From Ignisphaera cupida (GTDB lineage: Archaea > Thermoproteota > Thermoprotei_A > Sulfolobales > Ignisphaeraceae), in NCBI RefSeq assembly GCF_030186535.1, contig NZ_JASNVW010000001.1, positions 248,001 through 312,000 on the forward strand: a stretch of 64,000 nucleotides of DNA, read 5' to 3'. Position numbers and translations under genes: made by a program. The number at the start of each line of letters is the position of its first letter. Position 1 is the first letter of the stretch. Shown one piece after another: positions 24,131 through 33,593 of this stretch. Below the pieces are notes generated by a model. That model was not told the DNA's origin. It was given only the letters and a program-made list of their open reading frames with translations, and did no database searches.

Positions 24131-25600
24131 ATGTTTGTTGTTAAAAACTTGAGTTGTTCTTTTAACGGGAAAAATGTTTTTAGTAACATATCCTTCTCTC
24201 TTGGTAGAGGAGAGGCTATAGCTATTCTGGGTCCTGCTGAATCAGGTAAAACAGTTCTTGCATATTGCTTAACAGGCATTATACCAAATAGAATAGCTGC
24301 TGAGGTTCATGGGGAAATTGTTTTAGATGGTGAAAACATTCTAGGTAAGAAACCTGGTGATTTAGCAAGTAAAATAGGTCTTGTTATGCAGAATTACGAA
24401 GCGCAGTTATTTGGTTTAACAGTTGAAGAAGATGTAAGATTTGCTTTAGAGAACATGGGTCTTGATGAACATGAAATTGAGGGAAGAGTTGATTGGGCTC
24501 TTAAATCTCTTGGATTGGAAAAGTATAGAAGTTATCGCACATCCCAACTATCTGGAGGTTTAAAACAAAGACTTGCCATAGCCTCTGTAATTGCTGCAAA
24601 ACCAAAGGTTGTTATATTAGATGATCCAACACTTAATCTTGACTGGATTGGAATTAAAAGCTTAGAAAACATTATTGCAAGACTTAAAAACGAAGGAATG
24701 AGCTTTGTAGTTCTTTCTAAATGTGTTGATGGAATAGAGAATGTGATAGATAAAACCATTGTTCTTGGAAATAATGGCTGGAATGGGAATGCAATAGAAT
24801 GTGGAGAGGTTAAACCACATGACTTATTAACAAAATCTAAAGTTTCGAAGAACATGAAAGAAGAGGAATTGATAAGAGTAGAGAATGTATGGTTCAAATA
24901 CCCAGATACAGACTATATCATCAAAAACATTTCATTAAGTATAAGAAGAGGTGATGTTGTAGCTATAATGGGATCTAATGGATCAGGTAAAACAACACTT
25001 GTAAAGCTTATGAGTGGTATTCTAAAGCCTTCTAAAGGAAGAGTAGTTGTTTTGGGAAAGGATACAAGGAAGTATTCTGCTTCGGATATAGCTAAACATG
25101 TTACAGTAGTTTTTCAAAACCCAGAGAGGTACACAGTATTTGAGACAGTATTTGATGAGGTTTACTTTGGTTGTAGAAACATTGGGTTGCCTAAAGAATT
25201 TGCTGAAAATGCCTTGAGGTTTACTGGTCTTTATGATAAAATGTTTGAGGCTCCATACAACTTGAGTAGAAGTGAGAAAATTAGATTGCATATAGCATCA
25301 GCACTTGCCATGAACCCAGATGTGCTCATACTTGATGAGCCTTTAACATCATGTGATTTAATTATGTTCTCTATGCTAAAATCACTTGTGGACTACATGT
25401 ATATGCAGGGAAAAGCTGTTGTAATTGTTACTCATGATACTAATATAGCTGCTAAGCTATGTAATAGAGTTGTTGTTTTAAATAATGGTGTTGTTGTAAC
25501 TGATTCAAATCAATCAATTTTCTTCAATGATAATTTCGTTAGGAACACTGGGATAAGGCCTTTGAAGATATTTAACAAGATTTTTGTTGGAGGTGCATAA
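24131..25600 (+). CDS. ECF transporter ATPase, fused A-A' (two ABC domains)
   Basis: 489 residues, two ABC ATPase domains in one chain. Domain 1 has Walker A GPAESGKT, signature LSGGLKQR and Walker B VVILDDPTL. Domain 2 (from about 250) has Walker A GSNGSGKTT, a degenerate signature NLSRSEKIR and Walker B DVLILDEPLTSCD. In domain 1 the usual Glu after Walker B is Asp, so one composite site is probably weakened, a common asymmetry of EcfA/A' pairs. The ATG at 24131 follows GGTGGAG and lies one nt beyond the S-component stop. Powers uptake with EcfT downstream. Confidence 0.9.
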   Translation: MFVVKNLSCSFNGKNVFSNISFSLGRGEAIAILGPAESGKTVLAYCLTGIIPNRIAAEVHGEIVLDGENILGKKPGDLASKIGLVMQNYEAQLFGLTVEEDVRFALENMGLDEHEIEGRVDWALKSLGLEKYRSYRTSQLSGGLKQRLAIASVIAAKPKVVILDDPTLNLDWIGIKSLENIIARLKNEGMSFVVLSKCVDGIENVIDKTIVLGNNGWNGNAIECGEVKPHDLLTKSKVSKNMKEEELIRVENVWFKYPDTDYIIKNISLSIRRGDVVAIMGSNGSGKTTLVKLMSGILKPSKGRVVVLGKDTRKYSASDIAKHVTVVFQNPERYTVFETVFDEVYFGCRNIGLPKEFAENALRFTGLYDKMFEAPYNLSRSEKIRLHIASALAMNPDVLILDEPLTSCDLIMFSMLKSLVDYMYMQGKAVVIVTHDTNIAAKLCNRVVVLNNGVVVTDSNQSIFFNDNFVRNTGIRPLKIFNKIFVGGA

Positions 25601-25604
25601 CAAA

Positions 25605-26324
25605 ATGGCTTTGCTAGATCCTAGAACAAAGCTCGTTCTTTTCATGGTGTTGTTTGCACTAATATTTATTGTAAAGGACATAACATATCTACTGCTAATA
25701 TCTCTTGCAGCATTTCTCATAACAGTTTCTAGCCAGAGTTGGAAGAGGTTTTTAAGACTCTTGGCAAAGTTTTCTCCACTAATAGTAGTAGCCTTCGTAA
25801 TATGGTCTCTTTTCCATCGAATGTCTCTTTTTCACGTAAGTTATATGGGATCTGATTTCGCAATAGGTGTTTTTGCAGCTACTAGGTTGTTCGCACTAAT
25901 ATCTGTCTCTATATCATTTATCCTTTGTGTTAAACCAGAAGATCTTGTTAAAGGTTTGGAGTATTTCAGAATTCCCTATTCAATTGTTTTTCCACTTGCT
26001 CTTTCACTAAGATTCGTAGATACATTATCTGATGAGTACATATCTATTAAAGAAGCGTTAATGGTAAAGGGTTTAGAGTTGGAAAAAGGCTCCTTACTAA
26101 AAAGAATTAAAAATTACTCATATCTGCTCATCCCATTTCTTATACGAGGAATAGAGGTAGCAGATAACATTGTTTTAGCCATGGAGCTAAAAGCATTTTC
26201 ATTAAGAAAGCAAAGAAGATGTTGTAAAGGTAAAAAGTTAAGCTTGTTAGATATAATGATGATTTTTGTTTCTATAATTACTTTGCTGATTGCAATATCA
26301 CATTATGTTTTTGGGTTGATCTAG
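25605..26324 (+). CDS. ecfT: ECF transporter transmembrane component EcfT
   Basis: 239 residues, five or six transmembrane helices, with the CbiQ/EcfT coupling region ALSLRFVDTLSDEYISIKEA and the cytoplasmic helix MELKAFSLRKQRR (a variant of the usual Ala-Arg-Gly motif). The ATG at 25605 is 4 nt after the ATPase stop and uses a GGAGGTG site located within that gene's end. Couples ATP hydrolysis in the A-A' protein to substrate release from the S component. Confidence 0.88.
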   Translation: MALLDPRTKLVLFMVLFALIFIVKDITYLLLISLAAFLITVSSQSWKRFLRLLAKFSPLIVVAFVIWSLFHRMSLFHVSYMGSDFAIGVFAATRLFALISVSISFILCVKPEDLVKGLEYFRIPYSIVFPLALSLRFVDTLSDEYISIKEALMVKGLELEKGSLLKRIKNYSYLLIPFLIRGIEVADNIVLAMELKAFSLRKQRRCCKGKKLSLLDIMMIFVSIITLLIAISHYVFGLI

Positions 26325-26942
26325 ATGAGCAGTGTTTTGTTATATGAGGGGCAGAAGTTTTATAGAGTAAATGTATTTGGTCTTACTAGAGACTTGCCCA
26401 TAGTGCCAATAGATAATGGGCTGTGGATAGCATCTGATGCAGAACTTGTTTTAGGAGATGTTGAGTTTATAGATGTTGCAGGTAGAGAAATAGCAGAAAC
26501 TATAAAACGTTTTAGTCCAAGTGTTATAGTTACTGCAGAAGCCAAGGCAATAACAATAGCATATGAAATTGCTAAAAACCTTGGACATAAGAGATTTGTT
26601 ATTGCAAGAAAAAGTGTTAAAGGCTATATGAAGGAGTATATAGTTGAGAACGTAAAGTCGATTACAACAAAAGAACAGCAAATACTGGTTCTAACAAGAG
26701 AAGATGCAAATCTAGTTAAAAATCAAAGAATTTGCATATTTGATGACGTAGTTTCAACAGGTGGAACAATAAATGCTCTAGAAAATTTAGTTAAGAAAGC
26801 TGGAGGAAATATAGTGTGTAAAGTATGTATATGGAAAGAAGGTCCTTGGTACAAATCACAGGATCTAATATACTTTAGCATACTTCCAATATTCGTATCT
26901 AAAAATATTTATGAAGAATATGTGAAAAACATCAGAGCATGA
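26325..26942 (+). CDS. Purine-type phosphoribosyltransferase (APRT-like)
   Basis: 205 residues. It carries the PRPP loop ICIFDDVVSTGGTINAL (about residues 136-152) and an APRT-like N-terminal half (VIVTAEAKAITIAYEIAKNLG, then FVIARKSVKGYMKE). Such enzymes join a purine base to PRPP. The start codon follows the EcfT stop without a gap, so it is the last gene of the four-gene ECF operon. This suggests that the imported substrate is a nucleobase trapped as a nucleotide. Adenine, guanine or xanthine specificity is not evident. Confidence 0.8.
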   Translation: MSSVLLYEGQKFYRVNVFGLTRDLPIVPIDNGLWIASDAELVLGDVEFIDVAGREIAETIKRFSPSVIVTAEAKAITIAYEIAKNLGHKRFVIARKSVKGYMKEYIVENVKSITTKEQQILVLTREDANLVKNQRICIFDDVVSTGGTINALENLVKKAGGNIVCKVCIWKEGPWYKSQDLIYFSILPIFVSKNIYEEYVKNIRA

Positions 26943-27123
26943 AATAAATCAAATTCCTAAAAATCAAAACAAGAGATTCAGCATATCATTACCACTGAAA
27001 GATGATGCAATAATTCATACTATGTGCAAAACTAAAAAATATTTGTCAATGCTTAAAATATGTAATTTAGAATTTTCTAAAAGTTCATTAGAGTAATTCA
27101 ATTATTTTGGTTGCTACTAGTTA

Positions 27124-27133
27124 GTACCGGTAC
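27124..27133. promoter_or_regulatory. Palindrome GTACCGGTAC upstream of the glycosidase-like gene
   Basis: A perfect 10-bp palindrome about 45 nt before the TTG start at 27177, just upstream of a TATA-like TTTATTTTAC (27146-27155). Its place beside the presumed TATA box fits a repressor or activator site. A related half site (ACTGGT) follows 6 nt later. The rest of 26943-27176 shows no open frame. Confidence 0.35.
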
Positions 27134-27176
27134 ACTACTGGTTCTTTATTTTACTATACAAAATTAAATTTTTATT

Positions 27177-29096
27177 TTGATTAATACTAAGGCTAATTAT
27201 GGTGCAAGAGAATTGGCAACAAAATTTGCGTTATACATTGCTTTGCCTTCTGTAAAAGCTATTCTAAGTGATAGTTCTAAGTTCGAAACACTTGTCTCCG
27301 TATTGAATAGACTAGGTTTTCAAAAGGTTTATATAGAGAATTATAGGGATGGTCAACTGCTTGGTGTAGATGATGTGGCTAGGGTTAGAGACATGTTTGA
27401 GAAGGAGTTTAGTGTTGCAGGCGGTCTTGCCATAGGTACTTGGGGTTTTGGCATGGGTAGAAATGCTGATTGGTGGAGTGTGTGTGCTTGTATTGATGAT
27501 GAGAAAAATCTTCAGATTTTTGAAAAAGCTATCATTAATCAAGCGAAAGTGTTTGACGAAATTTTGATAGATGATTTCTGGGCTAATTGGTGTTATTCAA
27601 AGGAGCAAATAGAGGAGTTTAACAAGATCTATGGCCTTTCCCTAGATTCCAAACAGCTTAGGTATTTGCTTTCATTTGACCATGAAATAGCGAGGCTATG
27701 GTCTGAGTACTCCAAGAGTTTACTTGCATCAGCATCAAAAAGATTGTATAGTAAGGCTAAGGAGATTAACAGTAATGTTAAAGTTGTTTTGAAAGTTGCT
27801 GAATGGCGTGAGCAGTTTTTGCATAGAGGTCTCGACCTCAAATTAATGACTCAAATATTTGATGGACTATACGTTGGTACCGAATCTAGAGAAGGGACTA
27901 TCAGATATGGTTCACTCTTTATAATAGACTATGTTAGGGCATTGGTTGGAGACAAGCTTAAAGGTGCATGGTTCGATTCTTATAACGGACTTGGGATTCC
28001 AACAGTTATAACCCCAGAAATATTTGTTGAACAGCTTTGGTATAGTTTTCTTGGAAAAGTAGATGAAGTAACGTTTTTCCAGGGAATTGAATATGTTGTT
28101 CAGGAGGTGGGTGAGGAATCAAAGAGTGTTGGAAGCATACCGCAAAGTATTGAGAGTAGAGCAGATCATGTGAAACTTGTTGAAAGGGATTTGCTGCTGC
28201 TAAAAAGAATTGAGAATTTGATTACAGATGAGAAGAGGGGTTTGGTGGTGCCAGCAATTCAAATTCCCATAGCAAATCCTAGTGATAACTATGTTGAGGA
28301 TGTTTTAGGCTATATGGGGATACCAATAACATCTAAACCTATTGACAAAACTGCTGAGGGGGAAGTAGTTCTTGTTAAAGGCTTTACCACAAAATATATA
28401 GATGTAGATGGTTTGTTGAGAAAAGGTATAAGTATTGTTTTAACAACTGGTGCTGTTGAGGATCTTGTTAAAGGTGTTCAAAGTTTAGATCTTATAGGTG
28501 TTGATAAATATGCGCCCATAGTTAAGGATGTTGTAGACGCTGTTGCGTTTATTGATGGCAAAATCATTAGTTCGAGAAGTCATAGAAGACCACATCTATA
28601 CCCCTTGGGCCCAATACTAAACATTGATAAGAATGCCATAGTTCATCTATATGCTGTAGATAAATTCGGCAATAGATATCCAGCTCTCTATGAAATAAAA
28701 TATGAAAAGGCCAGCATTATAGTAGCTCCCATTCTGAAATACCCACTAGCTTTATCAAGTACATTTCCAGAAATTGCTCGCCAAACTCTCAGAGATGTTG
28801 TAGCAAAATTTGTTGGGATTAAAATTGAAACTAGACAAGCTACATCCATAGACCTAAACGAAACCTCTGGCATAGGCCTAGTTTTGTACAAGTCCAAGAG
28901 CATTGCAATTACTAATGAGAATCTTCACAATAAATACTTTGACTTGGTGATCTATAAAAGCGTATCAGGTTTGACAAAGCTTAATGGTGTTGTTCTTGGC
29001 AATGCCAGAATTGAAGAGGTTATCAATAGCAGTGATGAGCTAAGGCTAAGAATTAGAATGTCTAGACACTCAATAGATGCTATAACCTTTAGCTGA
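27177..29096 (+). CDS. Putative glycosidase-like TIM-barrel protein, unknown activity
   Basis: 639 residues, no signal peptide. The N-terminal about 330 residues have the alternating pattern and acidic strand ends of a (beta/alpha)8 hydrolase: IGTWGFGMGRNADWW, FDEILIDDFWANWCY, FDGLYVGTESREGT and LKGAWFDSYNGLG. A middle alpha/beta domain (LVVPAIQIPIANPSDNYVED onward) resembles the GATase-like domain of GH42-type enzymes, and the C-terminus is beta-rich. I do not recognise a defined family. The TTG start is probably leaderless (TATA-like sequence about 25-30 nt upstream). It precedes a decayed secreted glycosidase, suggesting a carbohydrate locus. Function inferred only. Confidence 0.55.
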   Translation: MINTKANYGARELATKFALYIALPSVKAILSDSSKFETLVSVLNRLGFQKVYIENYRDGQLLGVDDVARVRDMFEKEFSVAGGLAIGTWGFGMGRNADWWSVCACIDDEKNLQIFEKAIINQAKVFDEILIDDFWANWCYSKEQIEEFNKIYGLSLDSKQLRYLLSFDHEIARLWSEYSKSLLASASKRLYSKAKEINSNVKVVLKVAEWREQFLHRGLDLKLMTQIFDGLYVGTESREGTIRYGSLFIIDYVRALVGDKLKGAWFDSYNGLGIPTVITPEIFVEQLWYSFLGKVDEVTFFQGIEYVVQEVGEESKSVGSIPQSIESRADHVKLVERDLLLLKRIENLITDEKRGLVVPAIQIPIANPSDNYVEDVLGYMGIPITSKPIDKTAEGEVVLVKGFTTKYIDVDGLLRKGISIVLTTGAVEDLVKGVQSLDLIGVDKYAPIVKDVVDAVAFIDGKIISSRSHRRPHLYPLGPILNIDKNAIVHLYAVDKFGNRYPALYEIKYEKASIIVAPILKYPLALSSTFPEIARQTLRDVVAKFVGIKIETRQATSIDLNETSGIGLVLYKSKSIAITNENLHNKYFDLVIYKSVSGLTKLNGVVLGNARIEEVINSSDELRLRIRMSRHSIDAITFS

Positions 29097-29177
29097 AATA
29101 GTTAAATCTTCAAATACTTTTAAACTCACATATTATCCACATGCACAATCTACACCATCTTCTCAACAAAGATTTGA

Positions 29178-31686
29178 AACCTTATTGATTTACTACATGT
29201 TAAATACTGTACTGAAATAACAAAACCTTGTGGTATATTCACAGCGAGGCAACAGCTCTTGATCTTAATTGTTGTTGGAATCATCTTAATTATAACAGTC
29301 TCATTATTTGTCATGAACATCTTTCCTTTAAGTAAAGGATCAAAAACTTTAGCCCCAACCCCTACACAGGTTGAGAAACCTGTTGAAACGACTTTGGTGA
29401 CAAGACCTCTGGAGCAAACACAACTTAGCACTGTTGTGGAGGTGAGTAAAAGAGTTACAGTAACACTAACAACTGCTCAAACAACAACTACTGTAGCTAC
29501 TGAAGCCAAAACTGAAGCAGCTTTAAAAACCTTGATAACTGTACAACCTCGCCTATAGTCAAACCATCTATTAATGTAGTTTATCATTCAGAGGAGGGTG
29601 TGCGCTATGATGTTGTTGAAATAATGTTTAATATTACTAGAAATAAGCTATTTAAATCCGTTCAATTCAAGTGATATAGATGTAGTAGGCTATGTAACAA
29701 CACCAGAGGGTAAAACCCTAGTTGTTCCAGCTTTCTACACAAGAAATTACACCATCCAAAGTATTGCACCTAATGAGCGTGTAGTTGTATTTACATCTCC
29801 ATACATATGGAGCTTAAGGTTTACGCCACTTAAGCAGGGAGAGTACAGAATACGTATTGAGGCAGTTAATAGCATTGGTATGAAAACTACCAGCAACAAC
29901 ATTGTAATTCCTGTTAAGAATTGTTCAGAAGGCAGGGGATTTCCGGTTATAGATCATAATGGCAAATACCTTGTGTTCAACAATGGAAGCTCCGAGATAA
30001 TGGTTAGTATAAACCTTGCCTGGCCACCTGGTAAGAATTAAGAATGAAGCGATATCCTTTTACAAAAAGTGGTTTGAAAGACTAAGAGAGCTTAGGGTCA
30101 AGGTTGTTAGAATAGGTCTTGTGTCATGGGCTTTAAATCTGGAATCTAGTGCATATCGCTACAGCTTATCTGATGCAGCTAGAATAGATGAGATTATTAG
30201 ATTTGCCAAGGAAAACAATATATAATATATAATACCTGTTTTTATGTGGCATAATGAATTAGCAGATCAGTGGAGCAAAAATCTATACAATGTTGCAAAT
30301 GGTGAGTCGCTCAAATCGCTTGAAGAGTTTTGGTCTAATCCATTGACTATAAAAATGTTTAAGGATAGAATTAGGTGTATGATAGCTAGATGGGGTTATT
30401 CTCCAAACATAATCGTATGGGAAATAATGAACGAAGCTAATTTAATAACAGGCTTTTTTGCAAATAGAGATGCCTTTGTGAAGTGAATTAACGACATTGC
30501 TAGCTACATAAAATCTTTAGATCCATACAAAAGAATTGTAACTATTAGCCTATCCTATTATGGTTCTAGCTAAGAGTATGGAGACTAGATAACATAGATG
30601 TTATAACAGTTCATATATATGGTCCAACAGAGCTTAAGGATGTTGCAACTGCAATACACAATGTGATTCAAAATCTCTAAACCTTGTATAGAAAACCTGT
30701 GATTGTAACAGAGTTTAGCGTAGACTATAGATGGATTGAAATACCTGGTTTCACAGACACACCATACTGGGCCTTGGATAAAAATGGTATTGGTCTTCAC
30801 GAAAGTCTTTGGAGCTCAGCTTTATCAGGCACATCAATATCGGCTATGAGCTGGTGGTGGGATGTGCAAATAGAGAAGTATAGTCTCTTCTATCACTTCA
30901 AAGCATTTTCAACATTTTTGAAAGGTGTTGACTTAGTTAAGAGCGGTTTGAAGGAGGTAAGTGTCATAGTCAAGGAGGCGTCTACAGAGAGAGGTGAAAT
31001 AGCATCTATAATTCTTTATTCAACAACAGGATGGGTTTCAACAACATAACAAACAAAATAATATATTTGTTACACATATTGATGGTGTTGTTGAAGGGGA
31101 TACAAGTCTTCTGAGCAGCTTCATCTATGGCAAAAGCCATTCACAGAGAGTGTTAAACCCAGTATTTAAGGTTAGGTTTTTGGATAAGGGCAAGATGATT
31201 TTGCATGCGAATTCTGTTGGAAAAGGTTCAGCCCAGCTTGTGATATATGTTAACAATAGCAAACACTTGGACATGCCACTACCTGACAAAGATAGTAAAG
31301 GAGATGAGGTTGCCAATGAGTACAACATTGATGTTGTTTTAGAGCTTGGGCCAGGGAGTTACGAGATTAAAATAGATAATGATGAGGTTAATTGGTTCAC
31401 ATGGGACTATATAGTATTTGAAAATGCCGTTTATGCAAAGGCAAAAGTACAGGTAATTGGGTTAAGCAATAAAACGTTTGCAATGTTGTGGATCAGAAAT
31501 AGAGACTACAACTGGTGGAATATTGTTGTAGCAGATAGAGATGTGGAAACCTTGAAAAATGTCACAATAGAATTGATTGGATTAGAGGAAGGAAAGTATG
31601 TTGTAGAGTTTTGGAATACAACCACTGGAGAGATTGTGCAGATGCAAAAATCATTGTTACAAACAATAAAGCTGAGATATGTATAG
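29178..31686 (+). pseudogene. Secreted GH5-like glycoside hydrolase, multiply disrupted
   Basis: One protein can be followed through all three frames. Signal/anchor (LILIVVGIILIITVSLFVMN) and Thr-rich linker (29259-29558); an N-terminal beta domain (VGYVTTPEGKTLVVPAFYTR and EYRIRIEAVNSIGMKTTS); the barrel start INLAWPPGK and FERLRELRVKVVRIGLVSW; acid/base IIVWEIMNEANL (about 30412); nucleophile PVIVTEFSVDYRW (about 30700); SAMSWWWDVQ; and a C-terminal carbohydrate-binding-like beta domain (31150-31686). Breaks: frameshifts near 29545, 29665, 30030, 30577 and 31035, and in-frame stops at 30223, 30484, 30570 and 30678. Both catalytic Glu remain readable, so decay is recent. The product was probably a large extracellular mannanase- or cellulase-like enzyme. 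Confidence 0.85.
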
Positions 31687-32243
31687 AGTTTTTAGAAAAG
31701 GATATAGCATTGAAGATATATAAAGAACAGGAATAGAATGCATCATCAGCAAAACCTCGAATCAAACACCTTTTATAACTCTACCTTGGATCAGACTATG
31801 CCAGCTTTACACTTTAAAAATATTTAGCTTTAATAACAATAAAGTCAGCTTCTTGACCATACTCAATAGCAAGTATTTCAACTTCTTCAAGTAGTTTTAA
31901 CAAAGCTAAGCTAAAGATTTTTGAAATAACAAACTCTATGTTAAGTACAGCTTTTTAAGTGAAAAAGAATACAATGTAGTCTCTTCTTGCAAAGCCTTAA
32001 ACAATATATTTTTTCAAAAATCATGAAGAACATAGGCTATTACCAGACCTCCTTATTTGCTATAACATATCTGTTTATTGTATTGCTTACCATATTCATG
32101 TTAATAAACTTCAAAGTATTTACGAGCATTAGAAGCATTTACTCATATTGTTATAATTGCATTGGATTAATGTGAATGTATAGTGCTTCTGGGTCTTGTA
32201 TATTCCAGTTAAGAAGTTGGATAATATAGATTTGTCTCATTAA
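31687..32243. other. Intergenic debris
   Basis: Apart from the minus-strand fragment listed separately, I see only short frames here, including a hydrophobic one at 31987-32175 that starts with TTG and has no ribosome binding site. There is no RNA gene or repeat. It looks like decaying DNA next to the broken glycosidase. Confidence 0.5.
31814..31954 (-). pseudogene. Short gene remnant
   Basis: 46 open codons with no start read, on the minus strand, LALLKLLEEVEILAIEYGQE and end ADFIVIKAKYF before TAA. The amphipathic helix followed by a beta strand looks protein-like. It could be the last part of a deleted gene. No family is recognised. Confidence 0.3.
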
Positions 32244-32903
32244 TTATGTCATGTTCTTGCACATTGTGTTTAGTATTTTTTCTATTCTGTTGTAAACTGA
32301 TTCAAATATTTTCCTATATATGTTCTGCTGAATAAACTTCATAGCCTTTTCAGCAAAAATTGATGTTTCTATACAAAGTTCTTTTAGATGCCTATTCTTG
32401 GCAATGTCATCAACAGGCTTTTCTGCTTGAATTTTTGGATTTCCCTCCATAAAACCCTCTGGAAAATACCAGTCTTTAAACCATGTAAACCCATTTTCAA
32501 GTAGCATAAACCCCAGCCTAGTTAAATGTGGTGGTGTGCCCATTTCCAAAGCCTTCCAAGTTTCAACATCATAGATATACTCGATAAATATTCTCTCTCC
32601 TGCGTCAATAAATCTAGACAAACATTCTATAAGCTTTCTCTCCTCCTCTGAGTTCAAAAAACGATATTTTTTCTCGCTAATAACTATTTCTGGACTTATG
32701 AAGAATATCTCTATCCACTTTCTATAAAATGGTTGTCTACCATGAAAAAATTTTATTATTAAGAGTCTATGCCAAGAATCTTTGTAGCCCACGTAAAATT
32801 CAAAGGTTTTTTCCTCTGGAAATCTACCACTTTTTTCAACAACTTTAAAATCTAAATTTAGATTCTTTAACGAATTAAACACTTGGTGACAAACCATGGA
32901 CAT
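32244..32903 (-). CDS. Conserved hypothetical protein, possibly DUF1122
   Basis: 219 residues, soluble, aromatic-rich. Characteristic stretches are FEFYVGYKDSWHRLLIIKFF, EIFFISPEIVISEK, GTPPHLTRLGFMLLENGF and FTWFKDWYFPEGFMEG. The combination of a Gly-Thr-Pro-Pro turn and a Trp/Phe-rich C-terminal part recalls the archaeal family DUF1122; this is from memory. No catalytic motif is evident. It lies 45 nt downstream of a ferritin-like gene on the same strand and may be co-transcribed. Confidence 0.6.
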   Translation of the reverse strand: MSMVCHQVFNSLKNLNLDFKVVEKSGRFPEEKTFEFYVGYKDSWHRLLIIKFFHGRQPFYRKWIEIFFISPEIVISEKKYRFLNSEEERKLIECLSRFIDAGERIFIEYIYDVETWKALEMGTPPHLTRLGFMLLENGFTWFKDWYFPEGFMEGNPKIQAEKPVDDIAKNRHLKELCIETSIFAEKAMKFIQQNIYRKIFESVYNRIEKILNTMCKNMT

Positions 32904-32948
32904 ACCTAGTTTTCTACTTTGAATATGCCTTGGTTTTTCTTGGATTGC

Positions 32949-33557
32949 CTAACCTCCTGGAGTTCCATGCCATGGACTATCTCTCCAAATAAGTTCCCAA
33001 ATATCTTCTTCAGAGATGACTTCTTTCTTAGCTATATTTTCTCTAATGTCTATCAATATTTTATGGTGTTTAACCTCATCCTCATATATAGCAGCTAGAA
33101 TTAGTTTAAGTCTTGGATCATTTGTGTGCTGAAGAGCTTCTCCAACTATTTTAATCATTTGTGCTTCTGTCTCTATGTGCTTCTCAATTTCTTTAGAGAT
33201 TATCTCTAGTTCACTATCTGATATTACTGGTTGAGGAGATGTGAGCAATTCTGTAATTGATTTGTATAATTGTGAATGTTTAATACTATCATTGGCAACA
33301 GCTATGAATATTGATCTTAAAACAGGATGATTTATTTTATTACCCAATTCGGAAAGTGCTTCAGCATAGCTCTTTTCAATATCAATCATTTTCACAAATA
33401 ATTCCAAGTATTTTCTGTGTTCAGATAACATTGTAACCACAGGGAAGGAATAGGCGACAAAGGTTAAAACTTTTTCATTTATAACAAGCTTCTCTAAGTC
33501 TGAATTATTGTTGAATACAATAAATAGCAGATTTAACGTTATTAAGAATAAAAACAT
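32949..33557 (-). CDS. Ferritin-like (diiron-type) protein
   Basis: The core is a four-helix ferritin-like fold with metal ligand patterns: IEKSYAEALSELG, NDSIKHSQLY (ExxH-like), EKHIETEAQMI and AIYEDEVKHHKILI. The pattern resembles rubrerythrin-type or VIT1-type ferritin-like domains without the rubredoxin part. The C-terminal tail WRDSPWHGTPGG is unusual. The start is doubtful: the frame opens at 33557 with a hydrophobic N-terminus (FLFLITLNLLFIVF) unlike the family, and an ATG at 33431 (MLSEHRKYLEL) gives the usual length of about 160 residues. Role probably iron or peroxide related. Confidence 0.65.
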   Translation of the reverse strand: MFLFLITLNLLFIVFNNNSDLEKLVINEKVLTFVAYSFPVVTMLSEHRKYLELFVKMIDIEKSYAEALSELGNKINHPVLRSIFIAVANDSIKHSQLYKSITELLTSPQPVISDSELEIISKEIEKHIETEAQMIKIVGEALQHTNDPRLKLILAAIYEDEVKHHKILIDIRENIAKKEVISEEDIWELIWRDSPWHGTPGG

Positions 33558-33593
33558 GTATGTGCAGATGAGGTTTTGTCAATCTTTACGGAA

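Noticed and set aside
29259-31686. Six or more separate small genes between 29.2 and 31.7 kb.
   Set aside because: They read in order as one glycosidase interrupted by frameshifts and stops; none has its own ribosome binding site.
31987-32175. A 62-codon hydrophobic frame in the 31.7-32.2 kb gap.
   Set aside because: TTG start, no ribosome binding site and composition of random AT-rich DNA; not supported as a gene.
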